NCBI RefSeq assembly: GCF_029051725.1
Contig: NZ_JAACFU010000008.1
Location: 62,001-126,000 of the forward strand
Direction: 5' to 3'
Origin: Bradyrhizobium sp. CSS354
GTDB lineage: Bacteria > Pseudomonadota > Alphaproteobacteria > Rhizobiales > Xanthobacteraceae
Length of the DNA: 64,000 nucleotides
Made by a program: the position numbers and the translations under genes. The notes under the pieces are model-generated. The model was not told the origin of the DNA. It worked only from the letters and a program-made list of their open reading frames with translations, and made no database searches. Position 1 is the first letter of the stretch, and every line of letters begins with the position of its first letter. Shown here one piece after another: positions 55,039 through 63,914 of the stretch.

Positions 55039-56646
55039 TCAGCCCACTCGTGTCTTATCGAGATCGAGCAGCCCGCGTGCCTCGAGCTCGTCGCGAACCA
55101 TCCGTTTGGGAATCTTGCCGTAGCCGGATTTCGGCAAGGCCTCCCAGAAGAAGAACCGCTTCGGCATCTTGTAGCGCGGCACTTTGGGCGACAGGAACGC
55201 CGCCATCTCCGCTTCGCTCACCGGCTTCGCGCCTTCGCGGGCGACGCAGACGGCAACGCCGACCTCGCCCCAGGTCGCATCGGGCACGCCGAGCACCGCG
55301 ACCTCGCCGACGCAAGGATGGGTCAGGATTTTCTCCTCGATTTCGCGCGGATAGATGTTGGAGCCGCCGGAGATGTACATGTCGGAGGCTCGTCCGGTGA
55401 TGTAGACGAACCCCTCCTCGTCCATGTGGCCGAGATCGCCGGTGCGGAACCAGCCGTTGCGGAACGCCTTCGCGTTGGCATCGGGATTGTCGTAGTAGCC
55501 GGCAAGCACCGCGGGGCCGATAACGCAGATCTCGCCGCTCTGGTTGGCGCCGAGTTCGCGGCCCTCGTCGTCCTGGATCGAAACCTGCATGCCGGTACGC
55601 TCGAAGCCACAGGTGCCGATCTTCGCGTGCGGCCCGTCCTCGGGATCATGCAGCGCCGCCGGCAGCACCGTGATGTTGCCGGTCACCTCGCCGAGGCCGA
55701 AATACTGCACGATGACCTTGCCGAGCTTCTTCAGCGCAGCCTTCTGGTCCTCGCGATACATCGGCGCACCCGCATAGATCACCTGGCGCAGCGAGGAATG
55801 ATCGTATTTGTCGGCGGCGGGATGCTCGACCATCATCTTCAGAATGGTCGGCACCACGAAGAGATTGCTGACCCGATGCGCCTCGATCAGGCGGAACGCC
55901 TCGTCGATGTCGAATTTCTCCGTCGGCAACAGCACGGTGCACACGCCGCGCGCGGTCTGCACCAGCTGATGCACTCCGGCGCCATGCGACAGCGGCGCCA
56001 CCACCAGCGAGGCATCCGCTTCGGTGACGCCGGGGGTGAGATCGGCGAGATGGTTGGTGACGACAAAACCCATCTGACCGTGGGTGAGCACCGCAGCCTT
56101 GGAGCGGCCGGTGGTTCCCGATGTGAAGAAGAACCAGCAGGGATCGTCGTGCTCGACTGCGACGTTCTCGACCACCGTGCCGGCGCGCGACGTGACGGCA
56201 TCCGCAACCGACGTCTCGGCAAATGGCGCCCGACCGTCGATGCTCCAGGTGAATTCCAGCTCTCCATCCTTCACCGCCGCGGCGTGCTCGGGAAAATCGA
56301 CGTGGCACAGAAACGCCTTCGCGCCGGAAGCCTGCGCGAGATAGGCGACCTCGTCCGGCATCAGGCGGAAATTGGTCGGCACCCAGACGGCGCCGAGCCG
56401 AAACGCGGCGAACATCGAGAAGAACATCTCGTCGCCGTTCTTGGAATGGACGAGGATGCGGTCGCCCTTCGAGATGCCGCGCGCCGCGAGGGCTGCCGCC
56501 AGCGCCGAGACCTGCGCGTCGATCTCGCGCCAGGTCCAGGATCTGTCACCCCAGACGAAACCGGGACGCGCCCCATGCCGCCGCGCATTCTGGGTGAGCA
56601 TGTGAGCGAGATTCATGACGCGGCGGGACATGCGCAGGGGCTGCAT
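55039..56646 (-). CDS. Acyl-CoA synthetase (long-chain or aromatic acid CoA ligase family)
   Basis: 535 residues of the ANL family. AMP-binding motif FFFTSGTTGRSKAAVLTHGQ, then VQYFGLGEVTGNITVLPAAL and GWFRTGDLGHMDEEGFVYIT. The catalytic lysine is in LPKSGYGKIPKRMV at the end. It activates a carboxylic acid to its CoA thioester; the substrate is not shown by sequence. The short distance to the PCC-domain gene suggests a two-gene operon. GAGGAAA lies six bases before ATG 56646, so I keep this start over two inner methionines. Confidence 0.88.
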   Translation of the reverse strand: MQPLRMSRRVMNLAHMLTQNARRHGARPGFVWGDRSWTWREIDAQVSALAAALAARGISKGDRILVHSKNGDEMFFSMFAAFRLGAVWVPTNFRLMPDEVAYLAQASGAKAFLCHVDFPEHAAAVKDGELEFTWSIDGRAPFAETSVADAVTSRAGTVVENVAVEHDDPCWFFFTSGTTGRSKAAVLTHGQMGFVVTNHLADLTPGVTEADASLVVAPLSHGAGVHQLVQTARGVCTVLLPTEKFDIDEAFRLIEAHRVSNLFVVPTILKMMVEHPAADKYDHSSLRQVIYAGAPMYREDQKAALKKLGKVIVQYFGLGEVTGNITVLPAALHDPEDGPHAKIGTCGFERTGMQVSIQDDEGRELGANQSGEICVIGPAVLAGYYDNPDANAKAFRNGWFRTGDLGHMDEEGFVYITGRASDMYISGGSNIYPREIEEKILTHPCVGEVAVLGVPDATWGEVGVAVCVAREGAKPVSEAEMAAFLSPKVPRYKMPKRFFFWEALPKSGYGKIPKRMVRDELEARGLLDLDKTRVG

Positions 56647-56825
56647 CGGGTTTCCTCTTCGGCGGCGGACGGCACACGAACCGCCCGCTCATTGCAGCCC
56701 ATTTATCGCCATCGCCAGTACCCCTGCAAGGCTGCCGGGCGCAGCGCAGCCCATCCAACCGTTCAGGAAATTTTAAACATGATCGGCGCAACCTTCGTCA
56801 GTTCTCGCGTAAAGAGTGCCGCATC

Positions 56826-57182
56826 ATGGTCAAAGCGCCCGCCCTCCTCCTTTTATCGCTGGCGCTTGCCGGGTGTGCCGTGGGCCCACAAGCGCACTTC
56901 GCCTCCGATCCCGCCTTCAAGTCTACGCGCTATGCCTGGGATGGCGCCGGCGAGAATCCCAATCACCCGCGTGCTGCCTCGGAACCAGCACGGACCGCCC
57001 GATCCGAGCGCAACAGATCGCAAGCCGGGCTTCAGCCCTATTCAAAGGAATGGTGGCAGGCGCAGGACGGCATCGAGGCCGAGCAGGACGCCAGGGTCAA
57101 CCGTTCCCTCGTCATCTGCCAGGGATGCCTGCGCCCGCAGCCGCGGCCCGAGGATTCCAGGCTCGCCAAAGCGACCGATTGA
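56826..57182 (+). CDS. Small lipoprotein
   Basis: 118 residues. A lipoprotein signal ends in LALAGC (MVKAPALLLLSLALAGCAVG), so it is attached to the envelope. The mature part is polar with RSQAGLQPYSKEWWQAQDGI and a CxxC (ICQGCLRP) near the end. No family is recognised. It is alone between minus-strand genes. The end of the neighbouring TPR gene lies 64 bases downstream. Confidence 0.7.
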   Translation: MVKAPALLLLSLALAGCAVGPQAHFASDPAFKSTRYAWDGAGENPNHPRAASEPARTARSERNRSQAGLQPYSKEWWQAQDGIEAEQDARVNRSLVICQGCLRPQPRPEDSRLAKATD

Positions 57183-57245
57183 AGCATCCGGACTATCAGG
57201 ACCCGGAGAAAGTCCAGCCCCGTCGTCGCGAGAAGCGACCGAGAG

Positions 57246-58175
57246 CTACAACGCCCCGAGCTTCCGCAATGACTCCTGTGCGGTCTGCAGGCCCGGTTTC
57301 AATTCCAGCGCCTTCCTGAAATCGGCAATCGCGCCCTGTTTGTCGCCGAGCCGCAGCTTAGCCTGTCCGCGGTTGTTCCACGAGAACACGTCGGAGGGAT
57401 CGTATTGCAGCGCCTTGTCGTAATCGGAAACGCCGCCCTTGCTGTCGCCCTGATAGAGCCGGATCATGCCGCGATTGCGCCAACCGCGCGCGTCGGTCGG
57501 CGCAACACGGATCGCCGCACCATAATCGGCGGCGGCGCGATCGAGCTGCTCGCTGTCGCGATAGACGTTGCCGCGGTCGATATAGGCGAGCACATCGGGC
57601 GCGAGCTTGATCCGCGTCGTGTAGTCGGCGATGGCGTGCGCCATGTCGTGCCTGCGGTAATACACCAACGCACGATTGGCGTAGGCCATGGCGTATTTGG
57701 GATCGCGCTTGATCGCGGCATCAAAGTCGGCCAACGCACCGTCGAGATCGCCCTTGTTGAAACGCGACTCGCCGCGATTGCCGTAGGCCAGCGCCAGCGA
57801 CGGATCGAGCTTGATGACCAGGTCGTAATCGGCAATGGCGCGATCATAGTCGCGCTTGGAACTGTAGACACGGCCGCGATTGTTGTAGGCGCAGGCATAA
57901 CCGGGGTCGAGCCTGACCGCCTCGTCGAGATCGGACAACGCCGCCTCGAGCTCGCGCTTCTCGGTGAGGCCATGACCGCGATTGCAATAAGCGCCGGCGA
58001 GCCGACGTTCGCTCTCGCTGTTCGTTTCGATCACGATCGAGCAAGCCGTGATCCGCTCGTCCGGCGTGCTGGTCAATCCGACGCAAGCCTCCCAGGCCGG
58101 ACTGCCTGCCGCCGCAGCCGGCGCCGGCGAGATCAGCGCGGCGAGCAGCGCGATGAGGCTGAGCGGGACACGCAT
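57246..58175 (-). CDS. Exported TPR-repeat protein
   Basis: 309 residues. A signal peptide (MRVPLSLIALLAALISPAPA) leads to about seven TPR units, for example AYNNRGRVYSSKRDYDRAIA, AYGNRGESRFNKGDLDGALA and AYANRALVYYRRHDMAHAIA. TPRs are scaffolds for protein contacts; here they lie in the periplasm. It begins with a short conserved domain with cysteines (ACVGLTSTPDERITACSIVI). Specific partner unknown. Confidence 0.88.
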   Translation of the reverse strand: MRVPLSLIALLAALISPAPAAAAGSPAWEACVGLTSTPDERITACSIVIETNSESERRLAGAYCNRGHGLTEKRELEAALSDLDEAVRLDPGYACAYNNRGRVYSSKRDYDRAIADYDLVIKLDPSLALAYGNRGESRFNKGDLDGALADFDAAIKRDPKYAMAYANRALVYYRRHDMAHAIADYTTRIKLAPDVLAYIDRGNVYRDSEQLDRAAADYGAAIRVAPTDARGWRNRGMIRLYQGDSKGGVSDYDKALQYDPSDVFSWNNRGQAKLRLGDKQGAIADFRKALELKPGLQTAQESLRKLGAL

Positions 58176-58260
58176 TTTCCGGATATCTCCCCTGCGGCAA
58201 CCTCTCTTGGTCGCACCTTGGCAAGGGCCGGTTCAGGCGCCTAAATCAGAGGCAAGCAGC

Positions 58261-58554
58261 ATGTCGGAAGGATTTTGCATGGCGCCATCGGTACGGGACA
58301 ACAAGGACAGAAGCCGCTTCGAGCTCGATGTCGGCAGCGAAATCGCCTTCGCCAATTACCGGCTGACGCCGTCGGCGGTGATCATCACCCACACCGAGAC
58401 GCCGCGAGCGCTGCGCGGCCGGGGCATCGGCTCCGAGCTGGTCAAGGGCGCGCTGGAATTGATCCGCCGCGACGGCAGGAAGGTGATCGCCGGTTGCGGC
58501 TTCGTGGTCGACTATCTCGACAGGCATCCGGAAGATGCGGATCTCGTCGCCTGA
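58261..58554 (+). CDS. Small GNAT-like N-acetyltransferase (YjdJ type)
   Basis: 97 residues beginning MSEGFCMAPSVRDNKDRSRF. The motif TETPRALRGRGIGSELVKGA carries the acetyl-CoA-binding Arg/Gln-x-x-Gly-x-Gly/Ala loop of the GNAT fold (RGRGIGSELV), and GCGFVVDYLDRHPEDADLV is the family end. This mini-GNAT family (GCN5-related, YjdJ type) lacks the longer N-terminus of usual GNATs. Target unknown. It overlaps none of the neighbours; convergent hairpin at 58563. Confidence 0.85.
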   Translation: MSEGFCMAPSVRDNKDRSRFELDVGSEIAFANYRLTPSAVIITHTETPRALRGRGIGSELVKGALELIRRDGRKVIAGCGFVVDYLDRHPEDADLVA

Positions 58555-58562
58555 ATGCAAAC

Positions 58563-58584
58563 GGGCCCGCGCGATCGCGGGCCC
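58563..58584. terminator. Bidirectional hairpin between convergent genes
   Basis: GGGCCCGCG and CGCGGGCCC form a 9-bp stem with loop CGAT. It is followed by TTGGGTT, only a weak T-run. Lies between the genes ending at 58554 and 58607. Confidence 0.6.
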
Positions 58585-58606
58585 TTGGGTTATGACCGGC
58601 GATCGG

Positions 58607-58990
58607 TCAGTGCTTGATCTCCGGCGGCAGCTTGCCGCCGTTCGCGGCGAGCTTGGACATCACCTGCTTGTGCAGCCAGACGTTCATGCTCGCGGAATCG
58701 TTGGTGTCGCCGCTATAGCCGAGCTCCTTGGCAAGGTCCTTGCGTGCAGCAAGGCTGGAATCAATGTCGAGCGCCTTCATGAGGTCGACGATCGAGGTGC
58801 GCCATTCCAGCTTTTCGCCCTTGTGCGCGGCGACCGCCGCGTCGACGATCGAGGCAACGTCCACCGCTGGGGCCGATCCGCTTGGCGCCGCCCCCGCGGG
58901 CGCGCTGCCCGATGGTGCGCTGCCTGCGGGCGCCGCGGAAGCTGGATGGCTACCGAAGATCGCGCCCATAATTTTCCCGAAAATGCTCAT
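58607..58990 (-). CDS. DUF3597-domain protein
   Basis: 127 residues. The start MSIFGKIMGAIFGSHP and the domain VDVASIVDAAVAAHKGEKLE with WRTSIVDLMKALDIDSSLAA and KELGYSGDTNDSASMNVWLH are those of DUF3597. Between them is a short repetitive spacer (GSAPSGSAPAGAAPSGSAPA). The domain is a small helical fold related to cell-wall hydrolase fusion partners in some bacteria; role unknown. The spacer seems to vary by slippage. Confidence 0.85.
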   Translation of the reverse strand: MSIFGKIMGAIFGSHPASAAPAGSAPSGSAPAGAAPSGSAPAVDVASIVDAAVAAHKGEKLEWRTSIVDLMKALDIDSSLAARKDLAKELGYSGDTNDSASMNVWLHKQVMSKLAANGGKLPPEIKH

Positions 58991-59321
58991 GTCTGCTCCC
59001 CGAAAAGGACCCGTGGAAGGGCCTTGAGTGGCCCTTATAGACCAAGTTGCGTCATTGCGCCCGCGAAGTTCCGCGAACCAACACGCAGCATCAGCTTATC
59101 TGCGGCGAAATGACGACCGAATGACATCGTCAAGGTTGCGCTGCGGCATCGAATCTCACCCAAGCGTGAGGGACAGGACTCGCAAATGGGCGTACGCTTC
59201 AGGTTCAGTTCGCGATGCCATCCAGAATAGCGTCTGGTTGAGATCGCGAAACTCAGAATAGCGGCCGCTCGCGCCGTTTGCTGGCGCCAGATGCGGCCGC
59301 ATGGCAAGGGAGCTAGCGACC
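58991..59321. other. Intergenic region, no feature supported
   Basis: Divergent upstream region of the DUF3597 and DUF2189 genes. A 98-codon minus-strand frame here has no coding-like composition. Confidence 0.5.
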
Positions 59322-60230
59322 ATGGCCACACTCTACCAGGGCAATGTCCCCACCATGGCCCAGACCGCCGAAGCGGCTGGACCGGTGATCCGAACCATCC
59401 AACTCTCCGATCTGAACGATGCGCTCAAGCGCGGCTGGGAAGATTTCAAGGCGGTGCCGAGCCACGCCATCATCCTCTGCGTGATCTATCCCGTGCTAGG
59501 CCTCGTGCTCGCCCGCGTGGTGATGGGCTATTCAGTGCTGCCGTTGTTGTTTCCACTGGCCGCGGGCTTCGCGCTGATCGGCCCGTTCGCCGCTCTCGGT
59601 CTGTACGAGCTCTCCAGCCGGCGCGAGCGCTATGAAGAAGCCAGCGCCTGGGATGCCATGGAGGTGCTGCGTTCGCCCTCCTTCGGCGCTATGCTCGGCC
59701 TCGGCGCGCTGCTGCTGGCCCTGTTCGTGACCTGGGTTGCGACCGCGCAGGCGATCTACGTCGCCGCTTTCGGCTATGAAGGCGCGTCCGGGATCTCGGA
59801 TTTTCTGACGCGCGTGCTCACGAGCCGGCAAGGCTGGTGGCTGATTGTGGTCGGCTGCGGCACCGGCTTCCTGTTCGCCCTTGCCGCGCTCTGCATCAGC
59901 GCCGTGTCGTTCCCACTGATGCTCGACCGCCATGCCGGCGCGTTCGAGGCAATGGTGACGTCGCTGCGCGTCGTCGCGAAGAACCCAGTGCCGATGGCGG
60001 CCTGGGGCCTGATCGTGGCCGTCCTGCTGGCGCTGGGCACGATTCCCGCCTTCCTCGGCCTTGCCGTGGTGGTCCCCGTGCTCGGCCATGCCACCTGGCA
60101 TCTCTACCGCAAGGTGATCGCGGCCGATCCGGGCGCGCGCCCGGTGCCGCCTCCACCGCATCGTCCACGCAAGCCGGCTGCCGATTTCCCCGCCAACCTC
60201 TTCCCCTGGCGCAATCGGACCGACGCCTGA
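59322..60230 (+). CDS. DUF2189 membrane protein
   Basis: 302 residues with six to seven membrane helices. The family start is VIRTIQLSDLNDALKRGWED with F at DFKAVPSHAII, and later SASWDAMEVLRSP-type and ISAVSFPLMLDRHAGAFEAM. DUF2189 proteins sit in the inner membrane of many proteobacteria; function unknown. ATG 59322 with GGGAG nine bases before it is preferred over ATG 59301. The C-terminus is cytoplasmic and proline rich (RPVPPPPHRPRKPAADFPAN). Confidence 0.85.
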   Translation: MATLYQGNVPTMAQTAEAAGPVIRTIQLSDLNDALKRGWEDFKAVPSHAIILCVIYPVLGLVLARVVMGYSVLPLLFPLAAGFALIGPFAALGLYELSSRRERYEEASAWDAMEVLRSPSFGAMLGLGALLLALFVTWVATAQAIYVAAFGYEGASGISDFLTRVLTSRQGWWLIVVGCGTGFLFALAALCISAVSFPLMLDRHAGAFEAMVTSLRVVAKNPVPMAAWGLIVAVLLALGTIPAFLGLAVVVPVLGHATWHLYRKVIAADPGARPVPPPPHRPRKPAADFPANLFPWRNRTDA

Positions 60231-60360
60231 CGATATCGTGACGTGCGATCCTGCCCCGGTGCGGGCAGGATCGCGCACCGCCATGCGCCTTGCTTTGGCC
60301 GCGGTTTCCACCGAGATTGCGCCCGCCGTTCAGATCACTTCACGGAATTTATTTGCTCGA

Positions 60361-61185
60361 ATGACCCCGACGATTTCTCGTCTCGCCCTCGCAGCCTTAG
60401 CCATCACCGCGTCCATCCTATCCGCTCAGCCAGCGCTCGCCGCTGTTGCCTGCGGTTCAGGCAATTTCGACGCGTGGCTTGCAGACTTCAAAACCGATGC
60501 CGCGGCCAAAGGCGTCTCGCAACAGGCCATTTCCGCCGGGCTCGCCGGTGTAACGCTCGATCAAAGCGTGCTCAACCGCGACCGCTCGCAGAAGGTCTTC
60601 ACCCAGAGCTTCGAGGAGTTTTCCGGCCGCATGGTGCCGCCGCGCCTGACGCGCGGCTCCAACATGATGAAGCAATACGGCTCGGTGCTGTCGCGCATCG
60701 AGCAGACCTACGGCGTGCCTGGCGAGGTGCTGGTCGCGATCTGGGGTCTCGAGACCGATTTCGGTGTCAATACCGGTAAGTTCGCGACCATCCGCTCGCT
60801 GGCGACGCTGGCCTATGACTGTCGGCGCTCCGAGCAATTTCGCGCCGAGCTGTTGGATGCGCTCCGCATCGTCCAGCGCGGCGACCTCGCACCGGCCGAC
60901 ATGAAGGGCGCCTGGGCCGGCGAGCTCGGACAGACTCAGTTCATGCCGTCGTCATGGATGAAGTACGCCGTCGATTTCGACGGCAATGGCAAGCGCGATC
61001 TCCTGCACAACGCCCCTGACGTGCTCGCCTCAACCGCGAACTATCTCGCCGGTTATGGCTGGCAGAAGGGTAAGGATTGGCAGCCGGGCGGTCCGAACTT
61101 CGCGGTGCTGCAGCAGTGGAACAAGAGCGAGGTCTACTCGAAGACCATCGCTTATTTCGCCACCCAGCTCGCGCGCGCCCCCTAG
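60361..61185 (+). CDS. Lytic murein transglycosylase (MltB-like)
   Basis: 274 residues. Signal peptide (LALAALAITASILSAQPALA). The SLT_2/MltB domain has the catalytic Glu131 in IWGLETDFG and GELGQTQFMPSSWMKYAVDF. It cleaves peptidoglycan to anhydro-muropeptides in the periplasm, for growth or for passage of appendages. It lacks the C-terminal peptidoglycan-binding domain found in some relatives. Start ATG 60361; longer versions add non-coding-like sequence. Confidence 0.92.
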   Translation: MTPTISRLALAALAITASILSAQPALAAVACGSGNFDAWLADFKTDAAAKGVSQQAISAGLAGVTLDQSVLNRDRSQKVFTQSFEEFSGRMVPPRLTRGSNMMKQYGSVLSRIEQTYGVPGEVLVAIWGLETDFGVNTGKFATIRSLATLAYDCRRSEQFRAELLDALRIVQRGDLAPADMKGAWAGELGQTQFMPSSWMKYAVDFDGNGKRDLLHNAPDVLASTANYLAGYGWQKGKDWQPGGPNFAVLQQWNKSEVYSKTIAYFATQLARAP

Positions 61186-61254
61186 CGACCCCTCGTCAAA
61201 AACGCATAGGGCCGATCGCCCGCGACCGGCCCTCTCCTTGCGTTCCTGAAGCTC

Positions 61255-61518
61255 TTATTTTCCCATGGTCGCGTGCATCGCCTTATTGAGATGCGCGCCG
61301 CACGCCCCCATTTTGCCGTTGAGCAGCGAGTCCTGCGCGGCCGCGATCTCCTTCTGCGCAACGAACTTGCCGTCGCCATCGGCCATGTTTTCGATCGCGG
61401 TCTCGGTCTTCTCCAGATCGGCCGAGCTGCAGCCGGCGGCGGCGTGCTTGGCGGCTTGGGCCGGCGCGACGGCGAACGCGACAGCGGCAATAGCGATAAC
61501 CCCGAGTAACTTCGTCAT
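61255..61518 (-). CDS. Small secreted helical protein
   Basis: 87 residues. Signal peptide (MTKLLGVIAIAAVAFAVAPA). The mature part has AAAGCSSADLEKTETAIENM and AAQDSLLNGKMGACGAHLNK, two cysteines, and is probably a helical pair. Common in Bradyrhizobium; unknown role. GGAAGG precedes the ATG at 61518. The mature end HATMGK lies in the terminal six residues. Confidence 0.75.
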   Translation of the reverse strand: MTKLLGVIAIAAVAFAVAPAQAAKHAAAGCSSADLEKTETAIENMADGDGKFVAQKEIAAAQDSLLNGKMGACGAHLNKAMHATMGK

Positions 61519-62200
61519 GACGTTACCTTCCTTCTCTTGTTCTTGGGCCAGAGCCAGCGACATTGCCGGATTCTGCGACATCACCTTCCTCCGGGCGCGG
61601 CAACTTGACGCAATGAATTCCCCGCGAGAATTGCGTGATGTTGCGCGCCACGCAGAGCCACATGCAAAATTTCTGATTTTCATTACACGTTTGTAATCAA
61701 CGCCACACGTTCGGCGTGTGTGCACCGCGCCCGGGCGGCGGTTGGGGCTGACCAAGCGGAATGAATTCGTTCGTGCCTGGCCGCCGTTTGTCACGTCGAT
61801 CCAGGTGAATCCCTGGCCGCAGTGGAAAGGTACCGCACAGGCTAGCGAGATGAACACAAATTCACTTTTTTCACTCTGCCCATCATGCGATTCGCGCATG
61901 CGAGATAGGAGCTAGTCAATCACCTTGCGACGACCGGAAAGCAGTCTATTTGACCTCTGAATGGAACCGGCTGAGCCAAGACAAATCCGTGAATTAACGG
62001 GCATTTTTAGCGCGATGCCCCCTGTTCCGCCTACCCTTTGGGCGGGAGTGCTTCCGGGTTAATCGTCCGTTACTAATGCCATGCACCGAGCGCTTAGCTG
62101 CATCGCAACATCGGAACTTTCGCACTGCACCACTCTCACCTATATTCATTTCAACGATGAGGCTCGGGCAAGAGCTGAATCGAACTACAGGAGACTACCA
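61519..62200. other. Intergenic region, no feature supported
   Basis: About 680 bases containing the upstream regions of the genes at 61518 and 62201. It has a lower G+C part near 61650-61710 and no frame I trust. There may be an unannotated small RNA, but nothing can be shown. Confidence 0.5.
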
Positions 62201-62353
62201 ATGCTGCTCTCGCTCATCCGCATGATCCAGGCTTTCCGGGACTATCAGCGCAATGTTGCCGAGCTGTCCCAGCTCAGCGATCGCGAGCTGGCCGACATCG
62301 GCCTCGATCGCTCGGACATCCCGCGCGTTGCCGCCGGTCAGTATCAGGGCTGA
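62201..62353 (+). CDS. DUF1127 small protein
   Basis: 50 residues, ending in the family core: LSQLSDRELADIGLDRSDIP. The short Arg-containing helices bind RNA and can affect gene regulation in alphaproteobacteria (as known for some DUF1127 proteins). AGGAGACTACC lies before the ATG. A longer frame to 62081 is rejected. A GC-rich hairpin follows at 62387. Confidence 0.9.
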   Translation: MLLSLIRMIQAFRDYQRNVAELSQLSDRELADIGLDRSDIPRVAAGQYQG

Positions 62354-62386
62354 TATCGTTCAGCCCTTAACCGGACGAACCGATAG

Positions 62387-62405
62387 CGCCCGCCTCGTGC
62401 GGGCG
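62387..62405 (+). terminator. Hairpin after the DUF1127 gene, weak intrinsic terminator
   Basis: CGCCCGC and GCGGGCG form a 7-bp stem with loop CTCGT, followed by TTGT. It ends 34 bases after the stop codon. The T-run is weak. Confidence 0.55.
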
Positions 62406-62479
62406 TTGTCGCATCCGGAGGCAGAAAACTCGATCTCGGCGATTCCACTGATCGCCGAAAAGCGCTACCTGTCCGCCCC

Positions 62480-63907
62480 ATGACAGGACCCCAATCAAAT
62501 ACCGTGCACGTGATCGGCGCAGGCCTTGCCGGCTCCGAAGCCGCCTGGCAGGTGGCCAAATCAGGCGTGCCCGTGGTGCTTCACGAGATGCGGCCGACCC
62601 GCATGACCGAGGCACACCGCACCGATGGGCTTGCCGAGCTCGTCTGCTCCAATTCGTTCCGCTCGGACGATGCCGCCAACAACGCCGTCGGCCTGCTGCA
62701 TGCCGAGATGCGCCGCCTCGATTCGCTGATCATGCGCGCAGCCGACGCCAACCAGGTGCCCGCCGGCGGCGCGCTGGCGGTGGACCGCGACGGCTTCTCA
62801 GCGGCCGTCACCAAGGCGCTGAACGATCATTCCCTGATCGAGATCGCCCGCGGTGAGGTCGCAGGCCTGCCGCCGGCCGAGTGGAGCAACGTCATCGTTG
62901 CGACCGGCCCCCTCACTTCGGCGCCGCTGGCCGACGCGATCAGAGAGTTGACCGACGAGAACGCCCTCGCCTTCTTCGACGCGATCGCGCCTATCGTGCA
63001 CCGCGAATCCATCGACATGTCGGTGGCCTGGTTCCAGTCGCGCTACGACAAGGTCGGCCCCGGCGGCACCGGCGCCGACTACATCAACTGCCCGATGACA
63101 AAGGAGCAGTATGACGGCTTCGTCGCAGCGCTGGTCGCCGGCGAGAAGACCGAGTTCAAGGAATGGGAGACCAACACGCCCTATTTCGACGGCTGCCTGC
63201 CGATCGAGGTCATGGCGGAACGCGGCCCCGAGACTCTTCGCCACGGGCCGATGAAGCCGGTCGGCCTCACCAATCCGCACGATCCCACCACAAAGGCCTA
63301 CGCGATCGTGCAGCTGCGCCAGGACAACAAGCTCGGCACGCTCTACAACATCGTCGGCTTCCAGACGAAACTGAAATACGGCGAGCAGCAACGCATCTTC
63401 CGCACCATTCCGGGGCTGGAGAAGGCCGAATTTGCTCGCCTTGGCGGCCTGCATCGCAACACCTTTCTCAACTCGCCAAAGCTGCTCGACGGCCAGTTGC
63501 GCCTGCGGGCGCAGCCGCGGCTGCGCTTTGCCGGCCAGATGACGGGCTGCGAGGGCTATGTGGAATCCGCCAGCGTCGGCCTGATTGCCGGTCTCTATGC
63601 GGCAGCGGAGGTGCGCGGCGAGACGCTTGCGAGTCCGCCGGTCACGACGGCGCTCGGATCCCTGCTTGCCCACATCACCGGCGGCCATATCGAGACCATC
63701 GAGCCCGGCACGCGCTCGTTCCAGCCGATGAACATCAATTTCGGCCTGTTCCCGCCGCTCGCCAGCGCACCGACGAAGAAGCCCGACGGAAGCCGGCTGC
63801 GCGGGAACGAGAAGACGGTGGCCAAAAAGCAGGCGATGAGCGCGCTGGCGCTCGCCGATCTCGATCGCTGGATCGCCGATCACCTGCGCATTGCCGCCGC
63901 GGCGTGA
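62480..63907 (+). CDS. trmFO: Folate-dependent tRNA (uracil-54-C5) methyltransferase
   Basis: 475 residues. FAD-binding GAGLAGSEAA (residues 13-22) at the start, VCSNSFRSDDAANNAVGLLH, and the late TGCEGYVESASVGLIAGLYA. It makes ribothymidine at position 54 of tRNA with methylene-tetrahydrofolate and FADH2 (EC 2.1.1.74), the alternative to SAM-dependent TrmA. ATG 62480 is close to the start of the FAD domain. Followed 8 bases later by the partial gene. Confidence 0.96.
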   Translation: MTGPQSNTVHVIGAGLAGSEAAWQVAKSGVPVVLHEMRPTRMTEAHRTDGLAELVCSNSFRSDDAANNAVGLLHAEMRRLDSLIMRAADANQVPAGGALAVDRDGFSAAVTKALNDHSLIEIARGEVAGLPPAEWSNVIVATGPLTSAPLADAIRELTDENALAFFDAIAPIVHRESIDMSVAWFQSRYDKVGPGGTGADYINCPMTKEQYDGFVAALVAGEKTEFKEWETNTPYFDGCLPIEVMAERGPETLRHGPMKPVGLTNPHDPTTKAYAIVQLRQDNKLGTLYNIVGFQTKLKYGEQQRIFRTIPGLEKAEFARLGGLHRNTFLNSPKLLDGQLRLRAQPRLRFAGQMTGCEGYVESASVGLIAGLYAAAEVRGETLASPPVTTALGSLLAHITGGHIETIEPGTRSFQPMNINFGLFPPLASAPTKKPDGSRLRGNEKTVAKKQAMSALALADLDRWIADHLRIAAAA

Positions 63908-63914
63908 GTTTTCG

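Noticed and set aside
54028..57423. Very long plus-strand frame of 1131 codons
   Set aside because: It is opposite the PCC-domain and acyl-CoA ligase genes and reads through them, with no recognisable domain.
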